NCBI GenBank assembly: GCA_002449765.1
Contig: DJXN01000015.1
Location: 62,001 to 126,000, forward strand
Source of the DNA: Fibrobacter sp. UBA7003
GTDB lineage: Bacteria; Fibrobacterota; Fibrobacteria; Fibrobacterales; Fibrobacteraceae
Reading direction: 5' to 3'
Length of the DNA stretch: 64,000 nucleotides
In this document: one piece after another, positions 51,429-60,006 of the stretch
How positions within the stretch are numbered: the stretch's first letter is position 1
Layout: each line of letters begins with the position of its first letter
Made by a program: the position numbers and the translations under genes
The notes under the pieces: model-generated
Seen by the model: only the letters and a program-made list of their open reading frames with translations
Told to the model about the DNA's origin: nothing
Database searches by the model: none

Positions 51429-51645
51429 TGCGGTCGCCAAGCTTGCTTGTGCGACCATTTCCGAGGCGCAGCAGTCTGCACTACGAAGTAGTGCAACGGC
51501 TAGCCGGGGCGTTGCGGGGCTTATAGCCAATATTTCATTATTTTTTCACGATAAATCAAGCCAAAATCCCTGCGATAATTGTATTTTTCTGTGCGGTACC
51601 GAACGATACCTTTAAAAATGCACAAACTGCAAAAAAGGTTAAATT
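51429..51645 (+). repeat. Intergenic hairpin-rich region before ilvE
   Basis: There is no ORF. It contains GGTCGC/GCGACC (51432-51456), a perfect 7-bp hairpin GCACTAC-GAA-GTAGTGC (51478-51494), and an AT-rich segment with TATTTTTC at about 51582-51589 as a candidate ilvE promoter. AAAGG lies before the ilvE ATG. The hairpins may be the terminator of the lipoprotein gene or degenerate repeats. Confidence 0.45.
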
Positions 51646-52677
51646 ATGCTTGATTTGAACACTGTCGATTGGAAGACGCTCCCCTTCGGTTATTACGATA
51701 CCGATTACAATGTCCGCTGCTACTACCGCGATGGCAAGTGGGGCAAGGTTGAACTTTCTTCTTCCAAGGACATCAGCATCCACATGGCCGCTACTTGCTT
51801 GCATTACGGTCAGGAAGGTTTCGAAGGCCTCAAGGCTTACACGGGCAAGGACGGCAAGGTCCGTATCTTCCGCGTCGACGAGAATGCCAAGCGCATGCAG
51901 AACACCGCGAACCGCGTGCTCATGGCTGTTCCGCCGGTCGAGCTGTTCCGCGAGATGGTCCACACAGTGGTGAAGGCCAACGCCCGTTTTATTCCGCCGT
52001 ATGGTCATGGTGCAACGCTCTACATCCGCCCGCTCCTCATCGGTACGAGCCCGGAAGTCGGCGTGAAGCCCTCCGACGAATACCTGCTGTTGATGTTCGT
52101 GACTCCGGTGGGCCCGTACTTCAAGGATGGTTTTAAGCCTGTCGATATGATGATCAGCCGCAACTTCGACCGCGCCGCTCCGCAGGGTACGGGTACGGTG
52201 AAGGTCGGCGGTAACTACGCTGCCAGCTTGCTTTCCCTCGCCGAAGCCAAGAAGCTCGGCTACTCCAGCACGATTTATCTGGACGCGAAGGAAAAGAAGT
52301 ACATCGACGAATGCGGTCCGGCAAACTTCTTCGGCATCAAGGGCAAGACCTACGTGACCCCGAAGTCCGAATCCATTCTGCCGTCCATTACGAACAAGAG
52401 CCTGCAGCAGCTTGCTGAATACCTCGGCTACACCGTGGAACGCCGTCAGGTCCCGTTTGAAGAACTCGCTGAATTCTCTGAAACCGCCGAATGCGGTACC
52501 GCCGCCGTGATTACCCCGATCAAGAAGATTGTGGATCCGGTTGCCGGCAAGGAATTCACCTACGGTGACGGCAAGAATCCGGGCCCGGTCTGCACGGAAC
52601 TCTTCACGAAGTACACTGCTATCCAGTTCGGTGAAGCGGAAGACCCGTTCGGCTGGACTGAAGTGGTCGACGTGTAA
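51646..52677 (+). CDS. ilvE: Branched-chain amino acid aminotransferase
   Basis: 343 residues, a fold-type IV PLP enzyme of the longer BCAT subgroup. Visible are HYGQEGFEGLKAYTGKDGKVRIFRVDENAKRM near the start, YIRPLLIGTSPEVGV, the catalytic Lys in GTVKVGGNYAASL (near residue 186), the glutamate-bearing YIDECGPANFFGI and TAECGTAAVITPI. It interconverts Val, Leu and Ile with their 2-oxo acids in the cytoplasm. The gene stands alone, with a strong terminator downstream. Confidence 0.95.
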   Translation: MLDLNTVDWKTLPFGYYDTDYNVRCYYRDGKWGKVELSSSKDISIHMAATCLHYGQEGFEGLKAYTGKDGKVRIFRVDENAKRMQNTANRVLMAVPPVELFREMVHTVVKANARFIPPYGHGATLYIRPLLIGTSPEVGVKPSDEYLLLMFVTPVGPYFKDGFKPVDMMISRNFDRAAPQGTGTVKVGGNYAASLLSLAEAKKLGYSSTIYLDAKEKKYIDECGPANFFGIKGKTYVTPKSESILPSITNKSLQQLAEYLGYTVERRQVPFEELAEFSETAECGTAAVITPIKKIVDPVAGKEFTYGDGKNPGPVCTELFTKYTAIQFGEAEDPFGWTEVVDV

Positions 52678-52700
52678 TTGTCGCGAACATGACGAATGTG

Positions 52701-52734
52701 AAAAATCCCGCGGAGAAATTCGCGGGATTTTTTT
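52701..52734 (+). terminator. Terminator after ilvE
   Basis: AAAAATCCCGCG pairs with CGCGGGATTTTT across an 8-nt loop. It is suited to act in both directions between the converging ilvE and uvrB genes. Confidence 0.92.
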
Positions 52735-52740
52735 ATGGGA

Positions 52741-52766
52741 GATCCCCGGTCAAGCCGGGGATGACA
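52741..52766 (+). repeat. 26-bp palindromic element between ilvE and uvrB
   Basis: GATCCCCGG, TCAAG, CCGGGGATGACA. The stem is a perfect CCCCGG/CCGGGG. It is the clearest intergenic copy of the family that also lies inside scpA, uvrB and plsC. Confidence 0.8.
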
Positions 52767-52773
52767 TGAGGGT

Positions 52774-55005
52774 TTATTGCATGCCGCGGATGATGTCGCG
52801 GAGTCGCGCGGCTTCTTCGAAGTCGAGTCGCGCGGCGGCTTCCTTCATCTGGCGCTCGAGGTCGGCAAGTTTTGCCGATAGATCCTCGCCTGCGCGAGGA
52901 TGACGTGTTGCGGTGGCGCCGACGGCCGCACTCAGTTTGGCGTTCTCCGCGCGCTTGGAGTAATTAGAACCTTTCTTTCGTCTAGAACTGGGCTGCAGCG
53001 GTTCCATCGGACGGATTCCGGGTTCGTTCCCTTCGGCAGGCTCAGGGAACTGGTCGTCGTCGATAGAATTGTCGCCGTCAATCCCAAGGGGATCCGCGAT
53101 TCTCAGGTCGTCTTCCAGCTTGCGGGTCACGGACTTCGGCGTGATGCCGTGTTCCTTGTTGAATTCTTCCTGCACGCTACGACGGCGGGCGGTTTCGGTA
53201 ATTGCCTTGTCCAGGCTGTCGGTCATGTTGTCTGCAAAAAGCAAGACGGTACCGTTCACGTTACGGCTCGCGCGACCCATCGTCTGGATTAAGCTGCGGT
53301 AGTTACGCAGGAATCCTTCCTTGTCGGCATCGAGAATCGCGACCATGCTCACTTCGGGCAGGTCGAGGCCTTCGCGCAGCAGGTTGATGCCCACCAGTAC
53401 GTCGAATTCTCCGGTGCGCAAGCCCCGGATGAGCTCGTGGCGTTCCAGCGTCTTGATGTCGCTGTGCAGGTAACGCGCGCGGATGCCCGCTTCCACAAAG
53501 AAGTCGGTAAGGTCCTGCGCCATCTTCTTGGTGAGCGTCGTGACCAGCACGCGGTCGCCGTTCTTGACGACTTCTTCGATGCGGTAGAGCAGTACGTCCA
53601 TCTGGCCCTTGATGGGGAACATCTCGATTTTCGGGTCCAGAAGTCCGGTCGGTCTGTTAATTTGTTCGGTAACGACGCCGCCCGTCTTGGTGAGTTCGTA
53701 ATCGCCGGGGGTGGCACTCACGAAGAGCACCTGCTTCGGGTACATGTACTCGAATTCGGCAAAGTTCATCGGGCGGTTGTCCAGCGCACAAGGAAGGCGG
53801 AAGCCGTACTGCACAAGCGTCGTCTTGCGGGATTTGTCGCCCTCAGCCATGCCGCCCACCTGCGGAATGCTCACGTGGGATTCGTCCACCATCAAGAGCC
53901 AGTCGTCGCCGAAGTAATCGATAAGCGTAAACGGGCGCGTACCCGGTGCGCGGTTCTCGATAATGCGGGAGTAGTTCTCGATGCCGCTGCACATGCCGGT
54001 CTCGCGAATCATTTCCATGTCGTATCGAGTGCGGCTCGAAAGGCGGGCCGATTCCAGCACCTTGCCTTCCTTGTCGAGTTCCGCAAGGCGCTCGGTCAGT
54101 TCCACTTGCATGCGCTGCAAAATTCCTGCGCGGCCTTCTTCCTTGGTCACGAAGTGCTTTGCCGGAGCGATGGTCATCTCGTCCATTTCCTGAGTGACTT
54201 CGCCGGTAATGATGTTGAAGCGAACGAGCCTGTCCACCTCGTCGCCGAAAAGTTCGATTCGCAGGCCTTCCTCGTCGTAGCTCGGGTGGATTTCAATCAC
54301 GTCGCCGTGCACGCGGAAGCTGCCGCGTTCCAGGCTGAAATCGTTTCTCGTGTATTGAATTCGCACCAGGTCATGCAGAATCTTGTCGCGGTCGTAAACG
54401 TCACCCTTTTTGATGCGCACCATCAAGTCGAAATATTCGCTCGGGCTACCCAAACCGTAGATGCAGCTTACGGAGGCAACGATAATCACATCCCTGCGGG
54501 TGAGCAAGTTCGCGGTCGCGCGCAGGCGGAGCTTGTCAATCTCGTCGTTGATGCTCGCGTCCTTCTCGATGAAGGTGTCTGTGTGCGGAATATACGCTTC
54601 GGGCTGGAAATAGTCGTAATAGCTTACGAAGTATTCCACCGCATTGTGCGGGAAAAACGCCTTGAATTCCTGGTAGAGCTGCGCCGCGAGCGTCTTGTTG
54701 TGCGTCAAAATCAGCGTCGGCTTGCCTACGTTCTTGATGACGTTCGCCATCGTGAAAGTCTTGCCGGAACCTGTGACGCCAAGCAGCGTCTGGAACTGCT
54801 CCCCGTGCTTGAAACCTTCGGTGAGTTCCTCTATGGCCTTCGGCTGGTCGCCCGCCGCTCCGTAAGGGCTCACGAGTTCGAAGTTCGCGCGCGTCGGCGA
54901 CTGGAACTGTTTGAGGTGCCCCGGTAGGCTCTGCTCGGGCGGTAGCGGTTTCGCTATCGGTTTCGCATACGGGTCAGGTGTGATTGTCTTGCGTGCGCGT
55001 GCCAT
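52774..55005 (-). CDS. uvrB: Excinuclease ABC subunit B
   Basis: 743 residues, about 70 longer than usual. The canonical UvrB start ([21 protein letters not shown]) begins only at residue 41, after a Pro-rich basic extension. Walker A GVTGSGKT is at 76-83, the beta-hairpin region [25 protein letters not shown] follows, then DESHVSIPQ, the helicase motifs [12 protein letters not shown], and a C-terminal UVR motif ([32 protein letters not shown]). Between helicase and UVR domain lies a roughly 65-residue low-complexity linker into which a palindromic repeat (52881-52905) is translated. UvrB loads on damaged DNA with UvrA and recruits UvrC. The start ATG at 55005 lies 4 nt after TATTTTTG. Confidence 0.96.
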   Translation of the reverse strand: MARARKTITPDPYAKPIAKPLPPEQSLPGHLKQFQSPTRANFELVSPYGAAGDQPKAIEELTEGFKHGEQFQTLLGVTGSGKTFTMANVIKNVGKPTLILTHNKTLAAQLYQEFKAFFPHNAVEYFVSYYDYFQPEAYIPHTDTFIEKDASINDEIDKLRLRATANLLTRRDVIIVASVSCIYGLGSPSEYFDLMVRIKKGDVYDRDKILHDLVRIQYTRNDFSLERGSFRVHGDVIEIHPSYDEEGLRIELFGDEVDRLVRFNIITGEVTQEMDEMTIAPAKHFVTKEEGRAGILQRMQVELTERLAELDKEGKVLESARLSSRTRYDMEMIRETGMCSGIENYSRIIENRAPGTRPFTLIDYFGDDWLLMVDESHVSIPQVGGMAEGDKSRKTTLVQYGFRLPCALDNRPMNFAEFEYMYPKQVLFVSATPGDYELTKTGGVVTEQINRPTGLLDPKIEMFPIKGQMDVLLYRIEEVVKNGDRVLVTTLTKKMAQDLTDFFVEAGIRARYLHSDIKTLERHELIRGLRTGEFDVLVGINLLREGLDLPEVSMVAILDADKEGFLRNYRSLIQTMGRASRNVNGTVLLFADNMTDSLDKAITETARRRSVQEEFNKEHGITPKSVTRKLEDDLRIADPLGIDGDNSIDDDQFPEPAEGNEPGIRPMEPLQPSSRRKKGSNYSKRAENAKLSAAVGATATRHPRAGEDLSAKLADLERQMKEAAARLDFEEAARLRDIIRGMQ
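52881..52905 (+). repeat. 25-bp palindromic element inside uvrB
   Basis: GATCCTCGC, CT, GCGAGGATGACG: a perfect 7-bp CCTCGC-type stem with the ATGAC tail. In uvrB it is read on the opposite strand as part of RHPRAGEDL, just before the UVR motif. Confidence 0.75.
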
Positions 55006-55009
55006 ATCC

Positions 55010-55017
55010 CAAAAATA
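55010..55017 (-). promoter_or_regulatory. Candidate -7 element TATTTTTG of uvrB
   Basis: Read on the - strand, TATTTTTG, four bases, then the uvrB ATG. No ribosome site fits between, suggesting a leaderless mRNA. Confidence 0.5.
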
Positions 55018-55272
55018 GCAATTTCAAAATTTCCGTTCGGTTGGGGCGAGTTTAGGTTCAATTATAAGTTGTCTGTGAAAGGAGTCCCTTGCACGGCGGG
55101 CTCTTCATTGCATTGTTTTTTTGAAGGATGGGCGCCCGACGAGGGGAATGCCGGAGCAAATCGAGCGGCTTTTCCCTGAACAGTAGGGGCGATTTCTTGC
55201 TTTTTATCGCCATTTTGGGCCTACATGTCGTTTTTTTAAGGTTTTTGCGATAAATACTTACAAAAAGATTTC

Positions 55273-55280
55273 TATCTTTG
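55273..55280 (+). promoter_or_regulatory. Candidate -7 element TATCTTTG of the ACP-KS operon
   Basis: It fits TAnnTTTG. The expected start of transcription near 55286 leaves a leader of roughly 20 nt containing AGAGGAAA. Confidence 0.55.
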
Positions 55281-55307
55281 TCGCAAAAATAAACAAAAGA
55301 GGAAACA

Positions 55308-55553
55308 ATGGCTAACGAAGAAATGAAAAACAAGCTCAAGTCGTTCTTTATGTCGGATCTCGGCGTCGATGGTGACGTGCTCCAGTTCGACACTCCGCTC
55401 TTTGGCGAAGAAATCGGTCTCGATTCCGTCGATTCCCTCGAAATCATCTCCTTCGTGGATTCTACCTTTGGCGTGTCCATGACCGGCGTTGCCAAGGAAA
55501 ACTTCCAGAGCATCGATACTATCGCTGCCTACATCGAATCTCACAAAGCTTAA
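55308..55553 (+). CDS. Acyl carrier protein of the KS operon
   Basis: 81 residues. The phosphopantetheine attachment site is Ser40 in GLDSVDSLEI, a D-S-V variant of the usual DSL. The four-helix acidic pattern is normal: the N-terminal helix is MANEEMKNKLKSFFMSDLGV and the last helix is IDTIAAYIESHKA. It differs from a typical housekeeping AcpP, being closer to ACPs dedicated to polyketide-like or aryl-polyene pathways. The KS gene follows 77 nt downstream after a degenerate repeat (55564-55618). It probably carries the growing acyl chain for the KS, KR and DH enzymes of this operon. Confidence 0.9.
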   Translation: MANEEMKNKLKSFFMSDLGVDGDVLQFDTPLFGEEIGLDSVDSLEIISFVDSTFGVSMTGVAKENFQSIDTIAAYIESHKA

Positions 55554-55630
55554 TTTTAGAATGGTCATCCTGGATGGCCGCGGTTACTGAGCTAGCCGGA
55601 CAAAGGCCCGACAGGATCCATGGGTAAAAT

Positions 55631-58033
55631 ATGACTCCTGACGAACGCCGCTGTGTTGTTACTGGCCTGGGTGTGATTTGCGCCGTCGGTAACAATGTCG
55701 AAGAAACCTGGAAGAGCGCTTTGGAATCCGTTTCGGGTATCCACAAGACGACTTCCCTAGATACAAAGAACTGCTATGCGGACTTGGCTGCCGAAGTCAA
55801 GTGCGACACGCTCGACCAGATTGACGCCCCCGAAGAGAAGGACCGCGTCTCGAAGCTCTGCATCAAGGCCGCGAACGAGGCCTTAGCCGATGCGGGGCTT
55901 TCTAATTTTGGCGACGACCAGCGCGTGAGCGTGGTCATCGGCAGCTGCGTGGGTGGCGTGCTCTCGATTGAACAGTATCACCAGCACGGGCGCGATGCCG
56001 CAGAAATTGCGAAAATGCCGATTGCATCCATTGCAAGCCAGGTGGCAGAAACCTGTGGCGCGGGCGGCATCGTGACGAACGTGGCGAATGCGTGTGCGGC
56101 GGGTACGATTTCTATCGCGGTGGCATGTGACCTCATCCGCGCGGGCAAGGCCGACGTGGTGATTGCGGGCGGTGCGGATTCCTTCGCTTCCGTGCCGTAT
56201 TCCGGTTTCCTTTCGCTCCATGCGCTCGACGAGAACGGTTGCTCCCCGTTTAACCGCTGCAATGGCATTACGCTCGGTGAAGGTGCGGGTATCGTCATCG
56301 TGGAATCCTACGAACATGCCCAGAAGCGCAGCGCGAAGACTTATTGCGAAGTGCTCGGCTCCGGCGTCACGAGCGACGCGAACCACATTACTGCCCCGCG
56401 CGAAGATGGCGTGTGCTTGATGGAGGCCATCAACCGCGCCGTCAAGAACTCCGGCATCGACAAGTCCGATATCGGTTACGTGAACGCTCACGGTACCGGC
56501 ACGGGCAAGAACGACAATGCTGAAATTACGGCTTTCAAGAATTTCTTTGGCGAAGACAATGCGAACGTGAGCGTGAGTTCCACGAAGGTGATGACGGGCC
56601 ACTGCCTGGGCGCCGCGGGTGCCATCGAGGCGGTTTTCAGCATCAAGGCGCTTACGACCGATACGGTGCTCCCGACGTTCCCCTATACCGAGGAACAGTC
56701 CGCCGCCCTCAAGGAGAAGGTGGGCGCTCTCGACTTTGTGCAGAACAAGGCCCGCCACAAGGAACTCAAGTGCGTGTTGAGCAACAACGTGGCATTCGGC
56801 GGCACGAACGCGGCCATCGTGTTCTCGAAGGTGCCGGGCGAAGTTTCCGCCCAGTCCGCCAAGGCGAAGAAAATTGCGGTGACCGGTCTTGGAATCGTGT
56901 CTCCGCTCGGCAACAGCAAGGCCGCCTACCTGGATGCCGTAAAGGCGGGCAAGAAGCCCGAGAGCGCTTCGGTGCATTCGACCATCGCGCTCGAGGATTA
57001 CAAGGAACTTGGCATCAAGATGGCCTTCTACCGCAAGCTCGACAACCTGGGCCAGCTCCAGACGGTTTCGGGCATGCGCGCCCTGCAGGATTCCGCATTC
57101 CAGGTGACCGACGATAACGCGAAGGATATCGGCATTATCGTGGGAACCAGCGAGGGCGGTCTCGGTGCCACCTACGATTTCGAGGAACTGATTGCCGAGG
57201 CGGGCAACGCGGGCGGTTCCGCGTTCAAGTTCCCACACACGGTTTACAACGCCGCCGGTGGTTACCTCTCGATTTGCTCCGGCATCAAGGGTTACGGCGT
57301 CACGATTACGACGGGCCCGCTTTCCGGTCTCGACAGCATCGGCTACTCCATGAACGTCATCCACGACGGCCAGGAAAAGGCGATGATGGCAACCGGTACC
57401 GACGAAAACTTGCCGATTATTACCGAGTTCGCCCAGAAGCTCGGTGTTGCCGCAGGTGATGTGGTCGCTCCCTTTGCCGAAAACGAAGGCTTCGTGGTGG
57501 GCGACGGCTCCGTGTCGATAATGCTCGAGGAAGAGGATTACGCGAAGGCCCGCGGTGCGAAGGTCTATTGCTACGCGCTCGGGTTCGGCCATGGCCGCAA
57601 GAACGTGAAGTTCGGCAAGCTTGCTGGTTCCGACGAGGCGCTCGACAAGGCCATCAATGACGCCCTCGCCGATGCGGGTCTCTCTGCCGCCGATATCGAT
57701 GCGGTTTGCGGATTCGCGAACGGCTGCAAGCGTATTGACGATATCGAGAAGGGCGCCCTCAAGCGCGTGTTCGGCGACAAGCTCGCTACGATGCCGCTGT
57801 TCGAGGTCAAGGAGCGTGTCGGTGAAGGCCGTGCGGGGTCTGCCGCGCTCGCCGCTGCAGAAGCCGCCATGCTTTTGAATGGCGAACTTGCAAGCGATAA
57901 CGCCTATTTTATTGCGGGCGACGGTTCCGTGACAAGCAAGGCAGCCGATGCAGCCGGTCTCAAGAAAATTCTAATCATCTCTTTTGCGGCGGGTGGCTCT
58001 TACAGCGCAGTCGTGTTTGGAAAAAATCCTTAA
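55631..58033 (+). CDS. Fused ketosynthase - pseudo-ketosynthase (KS-CLF-like)
   Basis: 800 residues containing two complete ketoacyl-ACP-synthase folds. The first (1 to about 405) is FabF-like and intact: nucleophile Cys155 in ANACAAG, His287 in NAHGTGTGKND, His324 in MTGHCLGAAG, and C-terminal NNVAFGGTNAA. The second starts at about 414 (KIAVTGLGIVSPLGNS) and lacks all three: the Cys position is Pro563 (TTGPLSGLDS), and the two His positions fall in GFANGCKRIDD and RVGEGRAGSA. This is the active/inactive pairing of ketosynthase alpha and chain-length factor in type II polyketide synthases, but in one chain. It begins 77 nt after the ACP, and fabG follows 16 nt downstream. Iterative chain building is inferred. 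Confidence 0.88.
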   Translation: MTPDERRCVVTGLGVICAVGNNVEETWKSALESVSGIHKTTSLDTKNCYADLAAEVKCDTLDQIDAPEEKDRVSKLCIKAANEALADAGLSNFGDDQRVSVVIGSCVGGVLSIEQYHQHGRDAAEIAKMPIASIASQVAETCGAGGIVTNVANACAAGTISIAVACDLIRAGKADVVIAGGADSFASVPYSGFLSLHALDENGCSPFNRCNGITLGEGAGIVIVESYEHAQKRSAKTYCEVLGSGVTSDANHITAPREDGVCLMEAINRAVKNSGIDKSDIGYVNAHGTGTGKNDNAEITAFKNFFGEDNANVSVSSTKVMTGHCLGAAGAIEAVFSIKALTTDTVLPTFPYTEEQSAALKEKVGALDFVQNKARHKELKCVLSNNVAFGGTNAAIVFSKVPGEVSAQSAKAKKIAVTGLGIVSPLGNSKAAYLDAVKAGKKPESASVHSTIALEDYKELGIKMAFYRKLDNLGQLQTVSGMRALQDSAFQVTDDNAKDIGIIVGTSEGGLGATYDFEELIAEAGNAGGSAFKFPHTVYNAAGGYLSICSGIKGYGVTITTGPLSGLDSIGYSMNVIHDGQEKAMMATGTDENLPIITEFAQKLGVAAGDVVAPFAENEGFVVGDGSVSIMLEEEDYAKARGAKVYCYALGFGHGRKNVKFGKLAGSDEALDKAINDALADAGLSAADIDAVCGFANGCKRIDDIEKGALKRVFGDKLATMPLFEVKERVGEGRAGSAALAAAEAAMLLNGELASDNAYFIAGDGSVTSKAADAAGLKKILIISFAAGGSYSAVVFGKNP

Positions 58034-58049
58034 ATAGGGAGGCTCAAAA

Positions 58050-58781
58050 ATGAAAGTTGCTCTCGTTACAGGTGCATCGAAGGGAATCGGCAAGGCTTGT
58101 GCCTTGCGTCTTGCCCGCGACGGCTACACGGTCGTGGTGAACTACTCCAGTTCCGACGAGGCCGCGCAGCAGACGCTCGACCAGATCAAGGCTGAGGGCG
58201 GTGACGGCATGATTTACAAGGCGAACGTGGCCGACCTCTCCCAGGTGAAGGTCATGGTCCGCGAGGTGTTCAAGGCCTATGGCCGCATCGACGTGCTCGT
58301 GAACAATGCGGGCATCGTGCGCGACGAGTACCTCCTGATGATGAACCCCGAAACGCTCGACAAGTGCTTCGACTTGAACGTGAAGGGCTACTTCTACTGC
58401 GCCCAGCAGGTCGCCGTCAAGATGTACAAGCAAAAGTCCGGCGTGATTATCAACATGAGTTCCGTATCCTCCAAGTTTGCGCTTGCCGGCCAGGCCGTCT
58501 ATAGCGCCACGAAGGGAGCCGTGAACTCGCTCACCCAGACGCTCGCGAAGGAACTCGGCGGCTTTGGCATCCGCGTGAACGCCGTTGCTCCGGGCTTTAT
58601 CGCGACCGAGATGATTGAGGCTATCCCCGAAGAGACCCGCAAGGGCTATGTGGAAAAGATTCCTCTCAAGCGCTTCGGTACCGCGGACGAGGTCGCGAAC
58701 ATCGTGTCTGCGCTCGCGTCTGACCAGTTCGCCTACGTGACGGGCCAGGTGTTCGTGCTCGATGGAGGCCTTTCGCTATGA
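58050..58781 (+). CDS. fabG: 3-oxoacyl-ACP reductase
   Basis: 243 residues, classical short-chain dehydrogenase. The NADPH site is TGASKGIG (7-14), NNAG lies at 85-88, and the catalytic Ser138, Tyr151 and Lys155 stand in INMSSVS...VYSATK at the E. coli FabG positions. The C-terminus (ASDQFAYVTGQVFVLDGGLSL) is typical. It would reduce the beta-keto group made by the upstream KS on the ACP. The ATGA at 58778-58781 overlaps the next gene. It could also serve housekeeping fatty acid synthesis, but its operon argues for a dedicated role. Confidence 0.92.
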   Translation: MKVALVTGASKGIGKACALRLARDGYTVVVNYSSSDEAAQQTLDQIKAEGGDGMIYKANVADLSQVKVMVREVFKAYGRIDVLVNNAGIVRDEYLLMMNPETLDKCFDLNVKGYFYCAQQVAVKMYKQKSGVIINMSSVSSKFALAGQAVYSATKGAVNSLTQTLAKELGGFGIRVNAVAPGFIATEMIEAIPEETRKGYVEKIPLKRFGTADEVANIVSALASDQFAYVTGQVFVLDGGLSL

Positions 58782-59224
58782 TGAACATTTTCGAAATCAG
58801 CGAAAAGATTGCACAGCGTCCGCCGTTCCAGATGATCGAAAAGGTCACGGAACTCGTGCCAAACGAATCCGCTACCGGCATCAAGAACGTGAGCGTGAAC
58901 GAACCGTATTTCATGGGGCATTTCCCGGGCACCCCGATTATGCCGGGCGTCCTCATTTGCGAAGCCTGCGCACAGCTCTGCTCCCTCGTTATCGAGAAGC
59001 CCGCCGAGGATTTGGAAAAGAACCTCTACGTGCTTTTGAAGATTGACGGGTTCAAGTTCGTGAAGCCCGTGATTCCGGGCGACCAGCTCGAAATTACCGT
59101 GAACAAGACGAAGGGTGGTGGAGTCATCGTTGGCTTTGACTGTATCGTGAAGGTGAACGGCAACGTGCACGCGAAGGGTGCGCTGACGTTCACGAGCATT
59201 CCGAAAGAAAGCCTCGGAAAGTAA
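58778..59224 (+). CDS. fabZ: 3-hydroxyacyl-ACP dehydratase (FabZ-like)
   Basis: 148 residues, a single hot-dog fold. The catalytic His48 in GHFPGTPIMPG and Glu62 in LICEACAQ match the FabZ arrangement. It would remove water from the 3-hydroxyacyl-ACP formed by FabG to leave a 2-enoyl chain. No enoyl reductase is present in the operon, so conjugated double bonds could accumulate over repeated cycles, as in aryl polyenes. It starts inside the ATGA overlap, and its stop overlaps the plsC start (TAATG). Confidence 0.88.
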   Translation: MMNIFEISEKIAQRPPFQMIEKVTELVPNESATGIKNVSVNEPYFMGHFPGTPIMPGVLICEACAQLCSLVIEKPAEDLEKNLYVLLKIDGFKFVKPVIPGDQLEITVNKTKGGGVIVGFDCIVKVNGNVHAKGALTFTSIPKESLGK

Positions 59225-60006
59225 TGAAAAAGAAGAATCCTTTGTTCGAACTTTTCATGAAGTTTGTCATGGTGGTCGTGATATACACCGTGCGCGTTTA
59301 CCTGCTTGTGGCGTATCGCCCGAAAATCGAGTACGTGGGAGAGACGGTGAAGTCTCCGCGGCTCAAGACCCCTTCGGTTATTATTGCGAACCATACCAGC
59401 ATGATTGACCCCCTCATGATGCTGGCCATCTTTTTCCACAAGAAGAGCATTGTTGTGGCGAAAGACCAGGTGGAAGATCCACATTTCAGCTGGGCTTTGA
59501 CGCGCGTGAAGTGCGTGATTCCCTGCGACCGTTTTAACCTGGATACCGAATGGGCCTTGCTAGCGAAGCGTGAACTGGAAAAGGGGAACAACGTCATTAT
59601 TTTCCCCGAAGGCAAGTGCCGCTATGATGGACTCTTGAATGAGTTCAAGACGGGGTTCGCTTTCCTTGCGCGTAGTACGGGCGCTCCCGTGCTTTCTGTG
59701 GGCCTTGAAGGCGTCTACAAGATTGGGCGCCGCACCCGTGTGGTCGTGGGTGAACCCGAGAAAATCGAGCGTGTGAAAGGCATCCCTTCTTCGAAGCATT
59801 TGGCTGAACGCAGCGAGTATTTCCGCCAGAAGGTCTGGACGCTCAAGCAGAAGGCTCTTGGTGTTGCAGAACCTCCGGTTTTGCCGGTGGCGGCGGAAAC
59901 ACCGTCCGAACAGATCCCCACCTTGGTGGCCATGCGCACTAAAGAGCAAAGCTCTAAGTGCTGTCCGCCCGGTCAGGCCGGGGATGACAATAGGGGGAAT
60001 GCGTGA
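59224..60006 (+). CDS. plsC: 1-acylglycerol-3-phosphate O-acyltransferase family protein
   Basis: 260 residues. An N-terminal hydrophobic segment (about 10-30) precedes the HX4D motif (NHTSMID, His57 and Asp62). FPEGKCR (about 127-133) is the glycerol-phosphate-binding block, and VLSVGLEGVYKIG follows. Such enzymes transfer acyl chains from ACP or CoA to a lipid acceptor at the inner membrane. Here the likely donor is the operon's ACP. The last 30 residues are unusual, since a palindromic repeat (59965-59989) is translated as PPGQAGDD near the C-terminus. The gene overlaps the fabZ stop, and its own stop overlaps the GTG of the next gene. Confidence 0.87.
   Translation: MKKKNPLFELFMKFVMVVVIYTVRVYLLVAYRPKIEYVGETVKSPRLKTPSVIIANHTSMIDPLMMLAIFFHKKSIVVAKDQVEDPHFSWALTRVKCVIPCDRFNLDTEWALLAKRELEKGNNVIIFPEGKCRYDGLLNEFKTGFAFLARSTGAPVLSVGLEGVYKIGRRTRVVVGEPEKIERVKGIPSSKHLAERSEYFRQKVWTLKQKALGVAEPPVLPVAAETPSEQIPTLVAMRTKEQSSKCCPPGQAGDDNRGNA
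59965..59989 (+). repeat. 25-bp palindromic element inside plsC 3' end
   Basis: CCGCCCGG, TCAGG, CCGGGGATGACA: the same tail and stem style as 52741-52766, with one mismatch in the stem. It appears to have replaced or extended the native C-terminus of the acyltransferase. Confidence 0.75.

Larger units (their letters stand above)
55006..55307. promoter_or_regulatory. Divergent intergenic region uvrB / ACP operon
   Basis: No protein or RNA gene is supported in these 302 bases. It holds the uvrB -7 candidate TATTTTTG (- strand, 55010-55017, leaderless spacing) and the ACP-operon -7 candidate TATCTTTG (+ strand, 55273-55280). AGAGGAAA before the ATG at 55308 is the ribosome site. The middle shows only T-runs (around 55121 and 55231) and no convincing hairpin. 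Confidence 0.55.

Noticed and set aside
55058..55513. - strand frame between uvrB and the ACP gene
   Set aside because: It overlaps the ACP gene antisense and ends in low-complexity sequence; no ribosome site or domain.
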